NCBI RefSeq assembly: GCF_000224145.3
Contig: NC_020175.2
Location: 1,582,155-1,646,154 of the forward strand
Length of the DNA stretch: 64,000 bases
Direction: 5' to 3'
Source of the DNA: Ciona intestinalis
Lineage: Eukaryota > Chordata > Ascidiacea > Phlebobranchia > Cionidae
Made by a program: the position numbers and the translations under genes. Positions 1-14,900 of the stretch are shown one piece after another; position 1 is the first letter of the stretch, and each line of letters starts with the position of its first letter. The notes under the pieces were generated by a model. The model did not search any database. It was not told where the DNA came from and saw only the letters and a program-made list of their open reading frames with translations.

Positions 1-1236
1 TTACAGAAAAATACTGTATACACGAGTTTTTATCATTTGCCCAAACATATGTTTATACTTTACATTTCATGGCACCGTTAATAATACAGAGCCTATTAAT
101 TAACCAAACCTGCTGCCTATCGTTCATACACTTTTAAAACCAGTGAAAAAAAGCATTCACTACCTCGTTATCGTTTAAAGGTTGTTGATAGTATGATATA
201 CATACGAACAATAATGATACCTCAAAAAGGTTAAAATGTTGTTGATTTATACGGAGATCTTACTTTGATACAAAACTAGTGTCTGTGGGGTTTCTAATTT
301 ATTAAAACCGTTTGTAAATCGTTTTTAGGCGATTCGCAATATTGGCCTGTCAATTTTTACGTTTATTGTCATTTTACTTTTATGAGCAACGTGTAGTTTT
401 TATTTTTTTCATAAAGCTTGTTCAAAAATATGTAGCAAGCAGCACCTAAGTCTGCGACTGGCTGTTAAAGTGGTTAATTGAATCCAAGGGCATCCACAAC
501 GTAAAAAGCCCAAATAAGTTAATACTTGTTTTTAATACAGACCAATGTATGTGTTATTTGTTTCCATACAGTCGTGGTGTAATCAAGATAACTTGTATTT
601 TTAATGGCGCTTGCCATGTACTCGTTGCAAGCTGTTTTAAAGAATAAAACCAACGTATAGGTTCACTTCAATTTAAAGTTTTAAACGGTGTCTATGGTAA
701 ACGTAGGCTATTCAGTTTGCCTTCTCCTGAATTGCTGATATCGAACGTGTCAATCCGTAATATGACGCAAATAATCAATGCGTGAATCGCCCTTATGTCA
801 TAACAAAGCATTATGCATCGTTAAGGAAAACATTACGAAAAACGATCATTGGTACGCCAATCGATGGCTTAATAACGTATGCTGGAACATATAGTTCTTT
901 AGTTATTTGTGGGCTTAAAACGACTAGTTTTTTTAAATTTTAAACGGGTTTTATTATTAAAGTGCAGGTATACACAGCAGGTGCTGCACCTACTGCATAA
1001 TATCCAGAGTAGGCTAGCCTTGTCTGCACCATATAAAACGGCACCTAAGCCTATAATTATAACTATTTGTCTAAATTCTCATTCATCCATAAAAACAAAC
1101 ACCAATAAAGTTACATACTTGTTAACTCGAAAGCGGGCTTGAGGTGTAAGAACACCTGCATTATAACGACTGTCGTTTTTCGTCCATGCGATAATAATAA
1201 AGCAAATTAAATTTATTCATTGTTTAAAAAACTTAC
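1..1236. other. non-coding: left edge, probable WSB1-like intron
   Basis: No exon was recognised on either strand. The region follows a good splice donor of the minus-strand WSB1-like gene (position 1236 downward), so it is probably intron, with the remaining WD repeats and SOCS box left of the window. A copy of a dispersed repeat lies near 1150-1220 (tataacgactgtcg core); relatives are near 5325 and 50735. A stretch near 745-835 resembles the repeats at 9355-9470 and 60517-60640. Confidence 0.5.
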
Positions 1237-3902
1237 AGCTTTTCCCATGCCCACAGATGCAAGTATGGAAGGGTCATTCGGTGACAATGCTAAGTAGTGT
1301 ATAGGGGAGTTGTGACCTTTAATTGTCAACGACATGTTACCATCTTCACCCAAATCCCAAACCTGCATCAATATTATAAAAAAAAGTTTGATAACAGCCA
1401 CGTTATAATATTAATAATATTGTCTTGTAATGTAAATGGTAATAATAAAAGAATTAGTTTAGCTGAAATATTTCCTGTGATCCTGTCTGTATCGTGTCTA
1501 ATTTTTACGTTAACAACTAGTATACAAGAATACTTTTGTGAACATTACATTCCAGCTTAAACCATAAAACCTAATACAGTACTGATGAATTTTCAACACT
1601 CTTAACAGTTTTAATATTAAGTAGGGCGTATACATTTCATGACGTAATATACTTAAAACAGTGCATTTAAGAATTGCAGTTTTGTGAATTTTACACATAG
1701 TTGTTATTAAAAGCATGATCGAAATTTTTACAACATGTTATTTTATATTTAGAATTAGTTTTTGGGGAAAAGTAATCCACCTAAAAACCGGCACCAAACT
1801 AATACATAGTAACTTCATAACTTGTGAAAACACAACATTATTTTTCTGTCATGCGAGGATAAATAATTTAAAAATAATATTCTTTTAATCACCTTCATGG
1901 TGAAATCCTCAGAACAAGAAATCATGAGAGGTTCACCTTTTGTTGCAAATGTCAAACCAGTGACAGACTGCGTATGGTCTGCTAGTGTGTACACCATGTC
2001 ACCTACAATGTAACGTTAAACAAACTTTGATCACGATAGGTTGGTAGGGTTCAAGCATGTATAATTAAATGGCGTTTGTGTTTGTTAAGTGGTATACGAA
2101 AGTCACTTCAATGCAGTATTTGCATATTACACAACAGTAACAGTTTGCACCAAATAAATAACAACCTTAATAAAAAATATTATGCACAACTTTTTAGTAC
2201 TATTATTACTATGTAAGGTAAAATGGTAGCAATGCCTCATATTAACCTATTGTACTTTAACAATTAACAGCACTCCTTTAGATTTGTGAAAATACACTTA
2301 TCAATTTTGAAAATAATGTTTGTCTACTACCCAAATAGGACAATGAAGAGATTAAAAACTTTAACCATCTTACCCTAACCTACTAAATAATACAGCATTG
2401 GTTGTAGCGCTGCACAGAAACACATACACGATAAAATGCTCCAAATAAATAAAACAAGACCTTATAATTGCTGTTGTAGAATATTCATTGTATGTATAGA
2501 TATCATAAAACATCCAAGCCCATTACAACCCATGCCCTTGTGTGATGTGTCTACTAGTTTTAAAGCATATATACCTGTATCTACGTTCCATATTTTTATT
2601 GAGCCTCGCTCCAAACCAATAGCAAGCAATGAAGTTGAATTAACTTTACTTTGAAACAATGGCAGTTTTGGTGCAAACTCCATAGAGACAACATTTTTAC
2701 CACAATCTAGCAGTCTTACACTGAAAAAAAAATGACAGTGAATATTTAATAAAATTATGAATGCCACACCTGGGTTGGCAAGGTAAGCAGACTCATAAGT
2801 AAGATTTGTTTCATAGAAATAAGTTTCCAACTAACTCTGCCACCCTTTCGCTTCAAAAAGTCTGGCCCAATGAATATAAATAAAAATATCAATAAAAGTC
2901 TCCACTATAACTATTTTGCTATTACACCAATTTACTAATTAAATTTGACAGCCTCTTTATAAAAATCAAAATAAAAGCATATATGAAGCATAACGTTTTA
3001 ATCCAAGGAGGTCAATCAATACCTCATAACCGCAAAGCACTTAAAAACCACTCCATACTTTTACTTTGAACTTTTAAGCTAATGACTTTCCTTTTGTTTA
3101 GAAAATGATAACAAAAAATACAAAATTGATCAAATAAGCTACTCTACATGCAATTACAAGCAAGAAACATGTCATACAAGTTAATTTTAAAAAATTGACA
3201 AATAATTTCTAAATTTCACATGATATGATATATATATATATATATATATATATACTTTGCAGAATCTCCTCTGCTTGTGATCTCTTCAGTAGTTATATCT
3301 TCCCCGCTGTTACATTTAACAACTTTGACGAAACCATGTCCATTGCACCAAGCAAATTTGGAGCCATCGGATGAAAAGGCACAACACTTAGATTCTCTAC
3401 CAGGCTTCCACCTGCTTACACCACTGTAAATGCTGGGTAACTCTGTCACATCAGAAGCTATTTCTGTGGATAGGTAAAAAACAATATTCAATAAAACACA
3501 TGTATTACAGAATGTGATAATGTTGGTTACTGCCATGGAATTTTTAAAAGAGGTGACAAATGTTTTTAATCCCTCGTTTTTATACTTTATATAACTTCTT
3601 ACCCTGGTGATAGCCTGAATAGAGTCAAAGTATATTGCATTTACCACATTAATCAGTGAGGTTCCTTTTATTTGACAACTATGGTCAATAGGTTTAACTT
3701 AATTTAAACAATGTCAATCAAGATTTGTCTAAAATTAAAAAACCTGATGCCTCATGTAGCTAGGTGGTCATTAAATAAAAAATGTTATTAGTTATGCGAG
3801 TCTGCTTTTTTGCTCATAGGAAGCAACATTAGTAAATATATATTTACCTTTATCAAAATTGGCGGAAAATTTAATTTGTTTAGCTGAGTTGAAATTTACC
3901 AT
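1237..3902 (-). CDS. WSB1: WSB1-like WD-repeat/SOCS-box protein, 5' half
   Basis: Substrate-recognition subunit of a Cullin-5 type ubiquitin ligase in the WSB family; WD repeats bind substrate and a C-terminal SOCS box binds Elongin B/C. Five coding exons on the minus strand: 3848-3902 (ATG at 3902), 3256-3463, 2575-2720, 1893-2002 and 1237-1362. All have GT-AG borders and compatible phases, giving 215 codons. The translation follows human WSB1/2 in order: GRESKCCAFSSDGSKFAW, then LLAIGLERGSIKIWNVDTG, DHTQSVTGLTFATKGEPL and VWDLGEDGNM. VWDLxxDGNM and VGxxKAV are closer to WSB1 than WSB2. About half of the usual ~420 residues is present; later repeats and the SOCS box are not seen. The exon 2 donor abuts a (TA)n tract. 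The WSB assignment is firm; WSB1 versus WSB2 is not. Confidence 0.82.
3229..3254. repeat. (TA)n microsatellite at a splice donor
   Basis: An uninterrupted alternating TA tract ends exactly at the minus-strand donor of WSB1-like exon 2, so the first intronic bases after GT belong to the repeat. Length variation here would change the start of the intron. Confidence 0.8.
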
Positions 3903-4823
3903 ACTCTAGTCAAAATCTGCAATGTTACAACCTTTTTTTAACAAGAAACACTAAAAACCAGAGTCCGCCTGGTAAGTAAAAATAATTTTATTTTATATAA
4001 CAGTTAAACAAATATATAAACGGACTGAACTATTTTAATTTTTACAGCATCAGTGCAACACCTACAGCTTCATATAAATATTTTTTGATAAATATTTTAC
4101 GCTCTACGACACGTTTATACTACACAGCATCTCACAGTGTAAAACACAACGCACGAACCAATAACAATACATTCTGTCCGATATCAACTGCCTGTCTGGC
4201 CGTGAAGCACTGACGTGACGGACATGTTACGTCAGCCATAACCAGTAGGGCGGAATACTACACTCACGCTGATTGGACAGCAGCGATAGGAAACGCCTTC
4301 GCCACACCCAATTATAACAGTCCATATTTGTTTTGCTGCTCGAACTTGTTTTCTTTTGCTTACGTCTATCGTGTATTTGCGATAAAATGCCAGTTTCTTA
4401 ATTTAAACGCGGTTAAATTTTTAAACAGTTCTCGTTACTGTCACAAAATAAATTTGTAAATGTCACATAAAAGTTGGTGTAAAATTGTTAATCAGTTGTT
4501 TTGAGATAAGTAACCTACGCTAAAATACCAGCACAAACACACAAAGGAACAAAACAATACTTTAAACTAACGCATAGAATAATACTATTCTAAATCCATA
4601 GCTTTAATCTGTTTAAACGGAATCTAGTTGAACGGACCTATTTTAACAAATTTAAATAAATTTAGCTGCTCTTTACTGTACCCAAGCGGACAAGAATGAT
4701 TTTACCATAGTACTTGGTTAACACTACCGGTACCAGTGTGGGCCGCCAGCAAGCATTTAATAAAGACGGTGGCAGATATCAGCTACTTTCCTGTCGCGTT
4801 ATTACCCACAACGTAACTGATTG

Positions 4824-5018
4824 TATAGAGTGGGGGAAGATGGGGCACCTTTAGCACATAAAATCCAAGTGTCCTGATCGTGTTTTAAACAATTAACAAC
4901 GGTCGATATGAAACCGTAAGAATACGGTTTTATATTTCTTTAAATGTTCTTTGTTTACTACCGAATTGTACAAGAAAATAGAATGAAAATGTGTCTCATC
5001 TTCGCTCACCCTACTATA
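4824..5018. repeat. GTAGGGTGGGGGAAGATGGG inverted-repeat MITE, copy 1
   Basis: An element of about 195 bp with terminal inverted repeats: left end tatagagtgggggaagatgg, right end the complement, ending in ctcaccctactata. The interior has tgtttaaaacaattaacaac-like and cggttttata motifs shared with the copies at 16522, 46413 and 55487. The ends starting TA suggest Tc1/mariner-type insertion, which is inference. No coding capacity. Confidence 0.75.
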
Positions 5019-8000
5019 TAAAACTAATTAAATACTAACAGCAGACATTTCATGTCATTGATATAGAGAAAACAAATCTTCCGTTTGCAGATAATGAAGT
5101 AATGTAATAGATTTTAAGTCGACAGGATTGTGAAATAAACCGCAAGCGCTCACTTCTTCTTAAATCTCTAAATTTGTAAAACCGCATTCACCCATTACGG
5201 GTTGTTTGAATTGTTCACCATGCATTTAAAAATGGAAGAAATCTAATACAAAAACACCTTGTGACATATGTGTTACGTGGTAACCAATAAGGGGGCACAA
5301 GGTGTATAGAACAGGACAGTCGTGTTATAATGACAGTTGTTGCCCGTCGCACGAACTTAAATAATTTACATCCATTCATTCAAAAGATGCGGTGTAATAA
5401 TTTAACAGTCAAGCTTCCAAGTAAAGCTTTAACGCTTCGTCCACGTTGGAAATAACATGGAACCATCAGTAACATAATAAACAGCATCCTATAGGAAACC
5501 ACATCCAAGAACCCATACATTGGTAACACCCACTCAAATTAAACCGGAACTGTTCCACGGAACCTATGACGACTATGGACATATACCGGCGAATCGACTC
5601 TAATTATAGTAGACCGGCAACCGCCTTGTTCCGTGTATATGGTAAACGGGGTTATTAATAGACAACACCTGATGCATCGTATCTTGGTGTCGAATTGGTT
5701 TAATTTGATTCCTTGATTCCTGTGGGACCTAGGGGCGCCAGGACAAACTTTCTGAATTACGTGAGTTCGGAAACCGCGCTGTAGCACGAAAACACAAACA
5801 GTTGTTTGGACACAACGTGTGGAACAGCTGTCAACGACTAACTTAGTTATTTCGTAACATTCGCAATTGTTGTGAGACAAGGTTATTGGTGTTTAAGACA
5901 GTATATGATGAAACAACATAAAATAAATTGTATTTATATCCTTGAAAACAGTAACGAAGATTAGAATAATTAGAAAAAGGGAATTGGCAACAAACGACAG
6001 TCGATATGCACGCCAAGATAAAAACGATTAAAAGTGTTTGCTAAAAACTTGGCTGCTAAACTAACAATACAATACAAATTAACTCATGTCGAGTAAAAAA
6101 TGTGCGTTTAAAAATACAAGCGCTTTTTTCGTAAACAAACTCAGGAACATCGTATATCCGGTTACATATAAACACAGTAACCCACGAGATACGTCAGTAT
6201 CTATTCTGTGAGCAAATAAGCCACCCACTCCGAAACAGCCTAAATAGCTTCAATGTTTCCTATTCAGTTGCAGTTATAGAAGTGGTACTCGAGCTAAGGA
6301 AAGCTATCGGAGCATTTGTACAGACATACATAAAGCTAAAGGTTAAATATGTATGGATTTCGCTTTAAAACCTAAAATTGAATTATTTTGGATTTGATTA
6401 AGAATGCGTCGGGATTGCTGCAAAACTTACGCAACTCAAGTTTTTGTTACGTCACAATTACAATGGTTAAGGAAGATAGCTGTGTGGTTTGTTATGTCAC
6501 AATAGACACTCTCAGCATGCCGCTCTATTGATTGTGACGTCACGGAGTGTCATTGTCGGGCTTCCGGGACCTAATTTTCCGCACCAATTGAACATTATCG
6601 TATGTCAGTAAATTCTTTGTTAAATCACAGAGTTAGGTATATCTCTTATACGACTTGCAGCGAGCGCAGTATCTGCAACAACTCCAAAAAAGGTAAAAAG
6701 AGCGTGCTTCGCCAAAGCGCTACTTCGTGACAAGGAACCAGTATAAGCAAGAACATCTTGACAGCGGATTCAATTTAAACTTGCGACCTTTAAAATGCTT
6801 AAGCACTCGGTGAGTTATAAGTAGTTGTATTTTGATATCAAATTATAGCCAATTGCCGTAAGTCATAACCCTTATGGAGATTGTGTTTCAAACCGCTACG
6901 GAGCTAAATGTCCAGAGGATTTACCTTTATCCTACTTATCATACCGGACAACTATATAGCTCGCTGATGAATTTTGCTCTAGGCTAAACAGTGAAAAGGG
7001 ACATTGACAGGTGGTAAAAATGAGTATATTGGTTCAAGTATATAGGTATATAGGTATGGGTATATACATAGATCCTTTCGAGAACGCCAGGGTATAGTTC
7101 AAAGAATATTGGTGTACAATCTGACTTAAAGAGATACAACAAAGTGGTTAAAAAAAGTGGTTGCTTGATCCGAGGACCAATTATTTATTTATTAGCGTGG
7201 TACTGTGCTGTAAAGAGTAATCTGTGAAATAGCTATGCTGTCTAATGAAAACATTTGTAGCCCATTATACTTGTACGTTTTAAGAACACAATTTAAGAAC
7301 CACTGATATTAGTTTCGGGTGGTTAGTTTTCTAGTGTAAAGTAAAAATCAGTAGAAAGGTGTAAACTATATAAAATAAGTTGGTTAACGGTTATGTCAGC
7401 AGCAAATAGCTTTGTGATGAGCAGCACAAGTTATAATGTCACTAGGCGAACAAGTCAATCTACTTGTTAGGTTTATCACATCATAAAACTGATTAAAGAT
7501 GAAACATGCTTAACTGATAGGTAGATCATAAATCAACATGGGCGTGATAGTTAATTTGGCATGGTTATCAAACGCAACTGGATACACACATGTGGTTCAT
7601 CGTAATCTGCCTTGAAAGTAACGATGTGTAGTAATCATGCGAAAATCCCCGTATACTATACTGCGTTATGCGCTGGTTAATATGTAGGTCTAACTAGACA
7701 CCGTTATAATTAAAATTGTAATTGCAGCTTGGTCGTAAAAGTAGACAACGTTTTGTAACGGTGCAGTATACTGACTTACTTATACAGTTACCAGTAACTA
7801 TTATAGGGCCCTATAGTAATTGCTGTCGATATTTACTAAAGGGTCTATGTTTTGCAAGTAAAGTATCATGCAAAGTTATATGTAAAGTGTTAATGATGTG
7901 TTAAAAGATAACATTTGGAAATTTTTAGTTATCAAAAAGTTAAATGGTTCATGTAGCTTTAAATACAGACGCATAGATTTCCTCTGCAAGTATGACCGTT

Positions 8001-10989
8001 GGTAATGACGATCCCAGAAAGTGCATTCTTGTTCGTAATTGATGAATTAGATTAGCATTACCATAACGAGCGGTAACTGCATCAATTACGATAAGATCTT
8101 ATCATAAATTAGATAAATGAGGCCTTTGCGCTTGTCTGTATTATCACGTGTATAGTAATCAATGAAGGTTATGAAGTGGTTTTTAACCCTTGTGTTTAAA
8201 GGTAGAGACCACTTTAAACATGTAAATATACGATACGGGAACTTTGGTTTGCATAATTGGAAAAACTAGTTTAAAACCGACAATTTAATATAATATCTAG
8301 ATTTGCATTTAAATTTTACTTTGTTTGATTTGAATTTACACTTTGCATTTAAAACCCTTTCAAAATGTAAAACATATTTTGCTTAATCATTAACGCCGGT
8401 TATAATTCGGTTTTAATTTGAAAAGTCAAATGGGCACCTGCACCATTAATAGCTTAATTATTCCGATAATCACTTACTTCTAATTGAACGATATGAATCG
8501 TCGTTTCCCGGCAATTTGAGGGATTACGAGTTAATGCCACTTAAAATATGGAAACCAATTCCTTCTGGATTTTATTTTCGTAGGTAAAGCTTAGCCTAGA
8601 AGCAGCATAATGTGACGGCAGAGAGCATAGTACTGCGGGATAAGATGCTGGTTAGCACATAAAACCCATATTTCCTGATTCTGTTTTACTTTTAAACATT
8701 TAACAAATGTGTTTTATAGTGACGTGAAAATATGCTACTATATTATTGTCTTTAATTTATCACGGTTGTATTTAAAAAAAACGAACTTGGCGTCGTATGA
8801 TGTAATGTGTATTGTTTAATCATATGCTGGTGAATGATGATAGTTTATTCGTGCACGGTTTCAAGCGTGAACGATTTCGTGATGTTTTGTTCACGAAGTG
8901 CAGTCACTTCGTCAAGCAGATTTGTATATGACTGTGTGTTGGTTATATTTCAACGCACAATGTCCCATCACGCTTGGACGTCGTTATTTTCGCTGACATT
9001 TCAACAAAATGAAATTCCTTATTTAGAAACGAATTTTAAATTCTAAATAAGCCATTTTTACAATTGGGGATTGTGACGTGAAATTGCTCAGTGTAGCAAT
9101 TTAATGTTTTGGCCAAAGGCGTTTCTTTGTGCCATAAAACCTCATGTAGGTGTTTGTTTACCGCACATGTCATAATACCACTAATAAATAACAATATAAA
9201 ATATGCCTACGTGGTGTAGAAAAGGACAAACGACGTGCTCTTGTTTTATATGGTTCACTATATAATAGTAAACAAACGAATTAGCGTGGTTTTATACTCT
9301 AAATCGTGTATTCATTATCGGACTTAATATTTGGAAATCCGATTACCGTATTGGCTGAGGAAATCCATTCCCATAAACATCATAATGATCGTTTGTCATA
9401 TAAGAGAACATCAGCGATTGTGACGTAATCGATTTTGCGCGGTTCAAATGTTAGAAGTGCGACTTGACAGACGACCAGCCTCGCCGTATGAAATAACATT
9501 GGTGTGTACGTTTAACAGCATAACATAAATCCATTTATCTGTTCGAATACAGTAGCGAAGATAAAACTAATTAAACAACGAAAAAAAGGGATCTAGCAGC
9601 AAACAACAGTTGTCAAAAACACGATATAGAAGTAAAAAAAATGCTCGAGTAAAAGTGTCAGATAAAGGGTAGTTTTTTAACCTTAAAAAGCGTGGTATTC
9701 TATCTAGAATACACAAAAGATAGGTCATTCATTTTGATGTTAGTGGCCATATATCAGTGTTTCACATTTTGGTTCGTAAACAGGTTTGCTTTAACATTAG
9801 CAGTAAGCGGTGCTAGTTACCTAAATATTTCAAGGTGTAAATGTTTAAAAAGAGGTTTCCTTAAGGGTTTTAGAATATTAAGTTTGTTTGCTGTAAACAA
9901 GCGAAGAAATGTCGCAAACCGCTTTTATCAAGTAATACAGACTCGCAGACTCCGTGTTTAAGACATTTGACCGTCCTATGGGGATATATGTCTTAGGATT
10001 TTACGAGGAAGTACTGTAGTAATAGTTTCGTACATCGCGTTGTTCGATGTAAGGCCACTGTTCCAGGGTTAAGAGGTCAATTTAAAACACAGAACGCGAA
10101 GATGGCGGCAACGATAATAAGAACCCGGCGTTGTAGTATGTATAAGTTGTATTGCAGTTCGCTGTGATCGTTGGAGATTTCGCTTGTACAGTATATTGAT
10201 GTAAGGCGTCGTTACTAAAGTGTTTTTTTTTATAAAACCATGTATAGTTACTACTGTACTGTAGGGGAAGGAATAACAAACATGCTTTCATAGTGTCATA
10301 GTTTTTATAGAACCATGTTCGTTTCGAACATTTGTTATACAAATTTAACACATTTGTTTCGTTTTAAAAACAGGTGTGCTAAAATTTTACATTTATACAA
10401 TATATTCTTTCCTATAGCACGCCATCAAACGTAAGTCTCTGATTTTGAACAACGAAAATGACATCAAGACCAGTGACGTCAGTTTGACAAAATTTTGTGA
10501 AGAGAAAGATAAAGAAAAAGAAGGAAAGAAATTCCTCGGCAAGTTACACCTAACCCAATATTCGTTGTGTGTTTATAAGATCACCGAAAATGGTTTTAGT
10601 GTTAAATCAAAACGTTTGAGATAAAATCGTGTTAACATATGGCATGACATGTTTGTAACAACAAACCTTTTTTTTTAACAAAACTGTAAAAAAAATTTAA
10701 TGAGGAACGCGTATAACTTTCTGCTGAAGTAAGGTAAAAACACGCAGTGTATCTTTGAAGACAATCTATTAACCATCGACTGGTTCGTTTGCTCATAAAC
10801 AAACAAGATCACTTAGATCGATTCGATTGGAATTACAGATTTAATCAAGCCCTAAACACGTCTCCCGTGACAAATTAGCCAATTGCTTTAATATTAACAT
10901 TACGGATTTAAACTGTGTCGCATTTAAGACGGTGATACGCTGATTAAATGGCCCTATTGTGTAGAACCCCTCAAAACACCTAGTTATAG

Positions 10990-11297
10990 TATCGTGTGAT
11001 AAGACGGATACCGTTATAGCACATAATATCCACATTTTTAATCGTGTTTTAAACAATAACCAATGCTTTTTTAGAGTCGAAAAGATACGGTTGTACAATT
11101 TAGTGAACACATTGTTTGTTTCTTGACAACAATATTAAACCAGCCTACTTTTGGGATTCAAGTGTTTAAAACAATTAACAGCAGTCTATATATGAGTCGT
11201 GAGGATGCGGTTTTAGAACTCTTTGAATCTTCTTACGTACTACATAATGGGCGGAAAATAAAATGAAAAGGTGTCACATCTTCCCCCACCCTACTAT
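10990..11297. repeat. composite copy of the GTAGGG MITE family
   Basis: Contains two successive versions of the family interior (agcacataatatcc, then tttaaaca/attaaca, then gatacggtt; and again from about 11160). It ends with the usual right terminus cttcccccaccctactata. It looks like one element inserted in, or fused to, a decayed second copy. The left border is approximate. Confidence 0.6.
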
Positions 11298-11934
11298 ATG
11301 TTTGAACTTAAATCTTTGTACTGTCATGTACAGTTTGCATTTTATTTTCATTGTTCACATCGTTTTTAATCCGACTCTCTCTTATCTGTAATCTCTTTAA
11401 ACGTTAAGTTACAACTACCAGTAATTTTAAATTTTATAAATACAACTGGCCATATCTTGCTACTATTGCCCATGATTGCTATAAACGATGTGACGTGTTT
11501 GAGATCTACATGGTTGTTTTAGTATGATTGAAATATCAATTAAGCTCCATTTTAACGATAATTAAGTAAGCGCAGTTATATGAAATATCCGCATTATCAG
11601 TTTATACAAACCCGTTTGCACCTTTTAACTTGAACATCATATAGTATAGCCCGGGATATAAGGTGGACAGGTGGTTTATGTTTTCATTCTCATTTATCTT
11701 CCAATTTGGTGGTGGTCAAACAATATTTATAGAATCAGATTATACCGTATCCTCATGACTATAAAAAAGGGTTGTTAGTTATTAAAAACACGAAAACAAG
11801 AAACACAGCGTTGGTCTATTGTATATAAGACAAAAGAAATTCGAGTCATGTGATACATATATAACGCTGCAAGATACGTCACGCATTACGTCACACTTAA
11901 TCCTTACATCATATTAAACCTCACATTATAACAG

Positions 11935-14900
11935 CTGCCAACAATCGATCGCTAAAGTCGAGAAGTAGCGTCCATCGTAGATCGAAACGTACCCAGCTCA
12001 CCAGGACAAAATCCGGCACCGCTACAGTTCCTGAGGACAGCGGTGAAAACAAAGTTTTCGTGCGGCAATCCAAGCTAAGATCAAGTTTACATCTTGAGAG
12101 AAGAGGTCTTTCTACAATGAAAAAATTTATTCAAACTAAAAGTGAGAGAAGGGACATTGCGGATTGGACAACAGAGGACGCGTGTGATTGGTTAAAATCA
12201 AACAGACTCGATGACGACATGAGTCTCACTAAGCAGTTCCAGAATGCCAAGATAACCGGGAATGACCTAGCGGAAGCGGAAATGGCATGGGAAAACATGA
12301 ATTTGTTGAAGTTTAAGAATTCCCATCATAAACAAGACGTGCTGTTAAAGTTAGCCGAAGTTTTACGCGAATCAAGTTCAAGAGTTGAAACCAAACCTAA
12401 AACAATGAAACAAAGATTGACACCTTCGATTACGCGTTCGACGGAAGCTCTGACGTCATCAGATTACGTCAGCGGCTCTTCTTCGTCATCAACCGCCACT
12501 ACTCCATCGTCATCCTCTGACCAAGATAGGTTCGGTGACGTTAGCGTGACGTCATCAGCAACCAGCACTCCCAGCAGAATGATGAAGAAACTGAACAACA
12601 TCAAGCAAGCGATGGGAAAGTTAAAAAGTCCCACGTCAGAGGTGACGTCACCTGCAGTAACGTCATCAGGATCCCTGCATTCGATCATCGTTTTCTCAGA
12701 TTTGTTGGGAAACAGTAAGTGTACAAATTTAAAATGATGACTTTTAACTTATCAAACTATGATGCTATATATAGGTAGGTAAGCTATATATATTTAAGCG
12801 GGCTGTTAAGGTGTGACATTATAAAAGGGCATGTTAACATTATGTAATTTCTTTAAACGTTTTAAATAGCGCTTTTTATCTAAAAAGCAAGATTCGTGTT
12901 GATTACTAAGCAATACTTTTATTTATATTTTAAGTTTATTACGACTTCTCAAGTTACTATTAGACGCATTATTTAGTATTTTGCTTTGTATTGCAAACAT
13001 CAGATATACGAATTACGTATTTTAAGCATGTTAGATATAAATGGGGTCCTAGTATTTCTAAGTTATTATAGTATATTAATATACATATAATTCTCTGGGT
13101 AAACGATTTTTTCGTATCAATTACTTATCTGTGGAGTTCTAAACCTTCTAACTTTGACGATCTGTCAAATAAAGTATTATTAAGCTCAGTTTTGCATCAG
13201 GTTTATTATCCTTACAGACTTGTTTACTGAAACTCAACTCAGAATAACAGAAACGACAACGACGATTGAACTTATTCAAATGTTCCTCGATTGCGCTTCG
13301 ATCACAGACGACAACAATTTGTTTGTCATTCATGACGTAACAAACCCAATCAATGACCCAAAAGGTTCGTATCTTTTTTGTTCCCTGCCCTTAAAAAATA
13401 GGGAAAATGTGCCATTTGAAGAAAATATTAAAACTGTTGTTTTTTTAAAGCACAATTTTTGTAAAATATTTTTACTGTCTTCAGAAAAGAAAGAGAGAAC
13501 TATGCAGTCACGAAGGCTATTGGAGCGTGATGAATGCCCGCTCGCGATTTACAAAAGTTACACCGCATCACCCCGTCCTCGTGTTACAAGAAGACTAGAG
13601 ATGACGCAAACTAAAGGAGTCATGATCAAGGTGACTTACAGAAAAACCTGGTTAGGATTTATCATAAACCACCTCAAAGATTGTCAAGCTGTTTTATAAA
13701 CCGGAAAAAAAAACGGTATATCAATATAATACCTTTTAAACATTTATTAAATTTCCTTCCGCGAGCAAACGCTTTTAGAAAACTAACAAAACGTAGACGT
13801 TTCCTCATAGGAAATTTTGACAACTAAGGCGTAATACGAAATTTACGGATCACACTTATGGCTCACGAGTCGCCGTGTCGAACTGCGGTTAATTTTGTGC
13901 TTTTTTATTACACCCTGTCGCATGGTTTAAAGCTATTCAAACTTTTTGACATTTGGTCGTGCGCGAGAACTGAGTTTGTCGTTGAGTAGCTGTATAGATA
14001 TTTTCGGTATTTTAACTGCTTCGCCTGTTAGAAGTTTGCTCAGTTTCTGTAATCCGAACATAAAACACGTAATAATTTCGGGATCGACACTGCTATCATT
14101 GCGGTCATTTTTGTCTCTGGATAAGCCACGGCTCATCGTAATGTTTAAGCGGCAAACCCTGCTGATGCTGTCTTGCTGTATGGCGGACGAAACGAGAGTC
14201 CTTTAAGATCACAAAACAAACAATTGCCAGAAGAACCTTTCACACTTAACACACCTGGCGCCAACAACATATAAAGCGACTTTAACATTTTTAACCCACA
14301 AAATGTTTAACAGATCACGTGTCAAATTGGAAAACACAAACCACGTGGTAAGCAACTCCGAGTCTCGAAGCAGTCTTCAGTTGACCACGTGATTAAATTG
14401 GCCTTGAGGAAGTTCCGGTTACGAAACGTCGATTCTTCTTTGTTCGTTCTTTGTGAGCTCACCATAGATGGAGGTAAGGTCATAAAAAGGTCACATTACG
14501 TCACTGAGGAACTGTTGTTTGGTGATCGATAGAAGATTTTAAAAAATATATTGCCATACGAACGTATGGATATAGGCGCATACCGTTGTACGTGCAAACG
14601 GCTTGTTAACTAGAAGCTATTAAATTTGAAATCCAAATACAATTGTTTTAATATTGATCGTTTTTTTTTATCGTAAAAAAACATTGGTGTCCGGTGATAC
14701 CTGGCACGCGTCTCATTATTGTATTAATTACAAGTACCACGTCAGTTGGAGCAATTAACTATAATTGATTAATTATGACGTAAAAATATATATACAATTC
14801 TAGCGATCGTTGAGATTCAAGAAGGCAAGAGGAGGGAATGGAATAATGGCTCTACAGTGATACTGAGTGATAAGACCTCTATCAGACTACAAAATGGTAA

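Larger units (their letters stand above)
3903..11934. other. 8-kb non-coding interval
   Basis: No convincing coding exon was found. The first few hundred bases must hold the WSB1-like promoter (minus). A GC-richer stretch at about 6480-6806 contains a TGACGTCA octamer at 6535 and ends in a donor-like GTGAGT after a short ATG frame at 6794. It could be a promoter and 5' exon of the plus-strand SAM/RA/PDZ gene, but nothing proves it. Dispersed repeats: 4824-5018, 10990-11297, and a pair of related segments at 5938-6005 and 9540-9610 (both with a gcgaagat/acgaagat core). Short open frames such as 8834-9046 show no family features. Confidence 0.55.

Noticed and set aside
5539..5880. 113-residue minus-strand open frame in the 8-kb spacer
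   Set aside because: No recognisable domain, no splice partners and no conserved motif; within chance expectation.
8834..9046. 70-residue plus-strand open frame
   Set aside because: Low-complexity hydrophobic composition without family signature or supporting context.
12464..12688. Minus-strand open frame with acidic end
   Set aside because: Shadow of the Ser/Thr-rich linker of the SAM/RA/PDZ exon.
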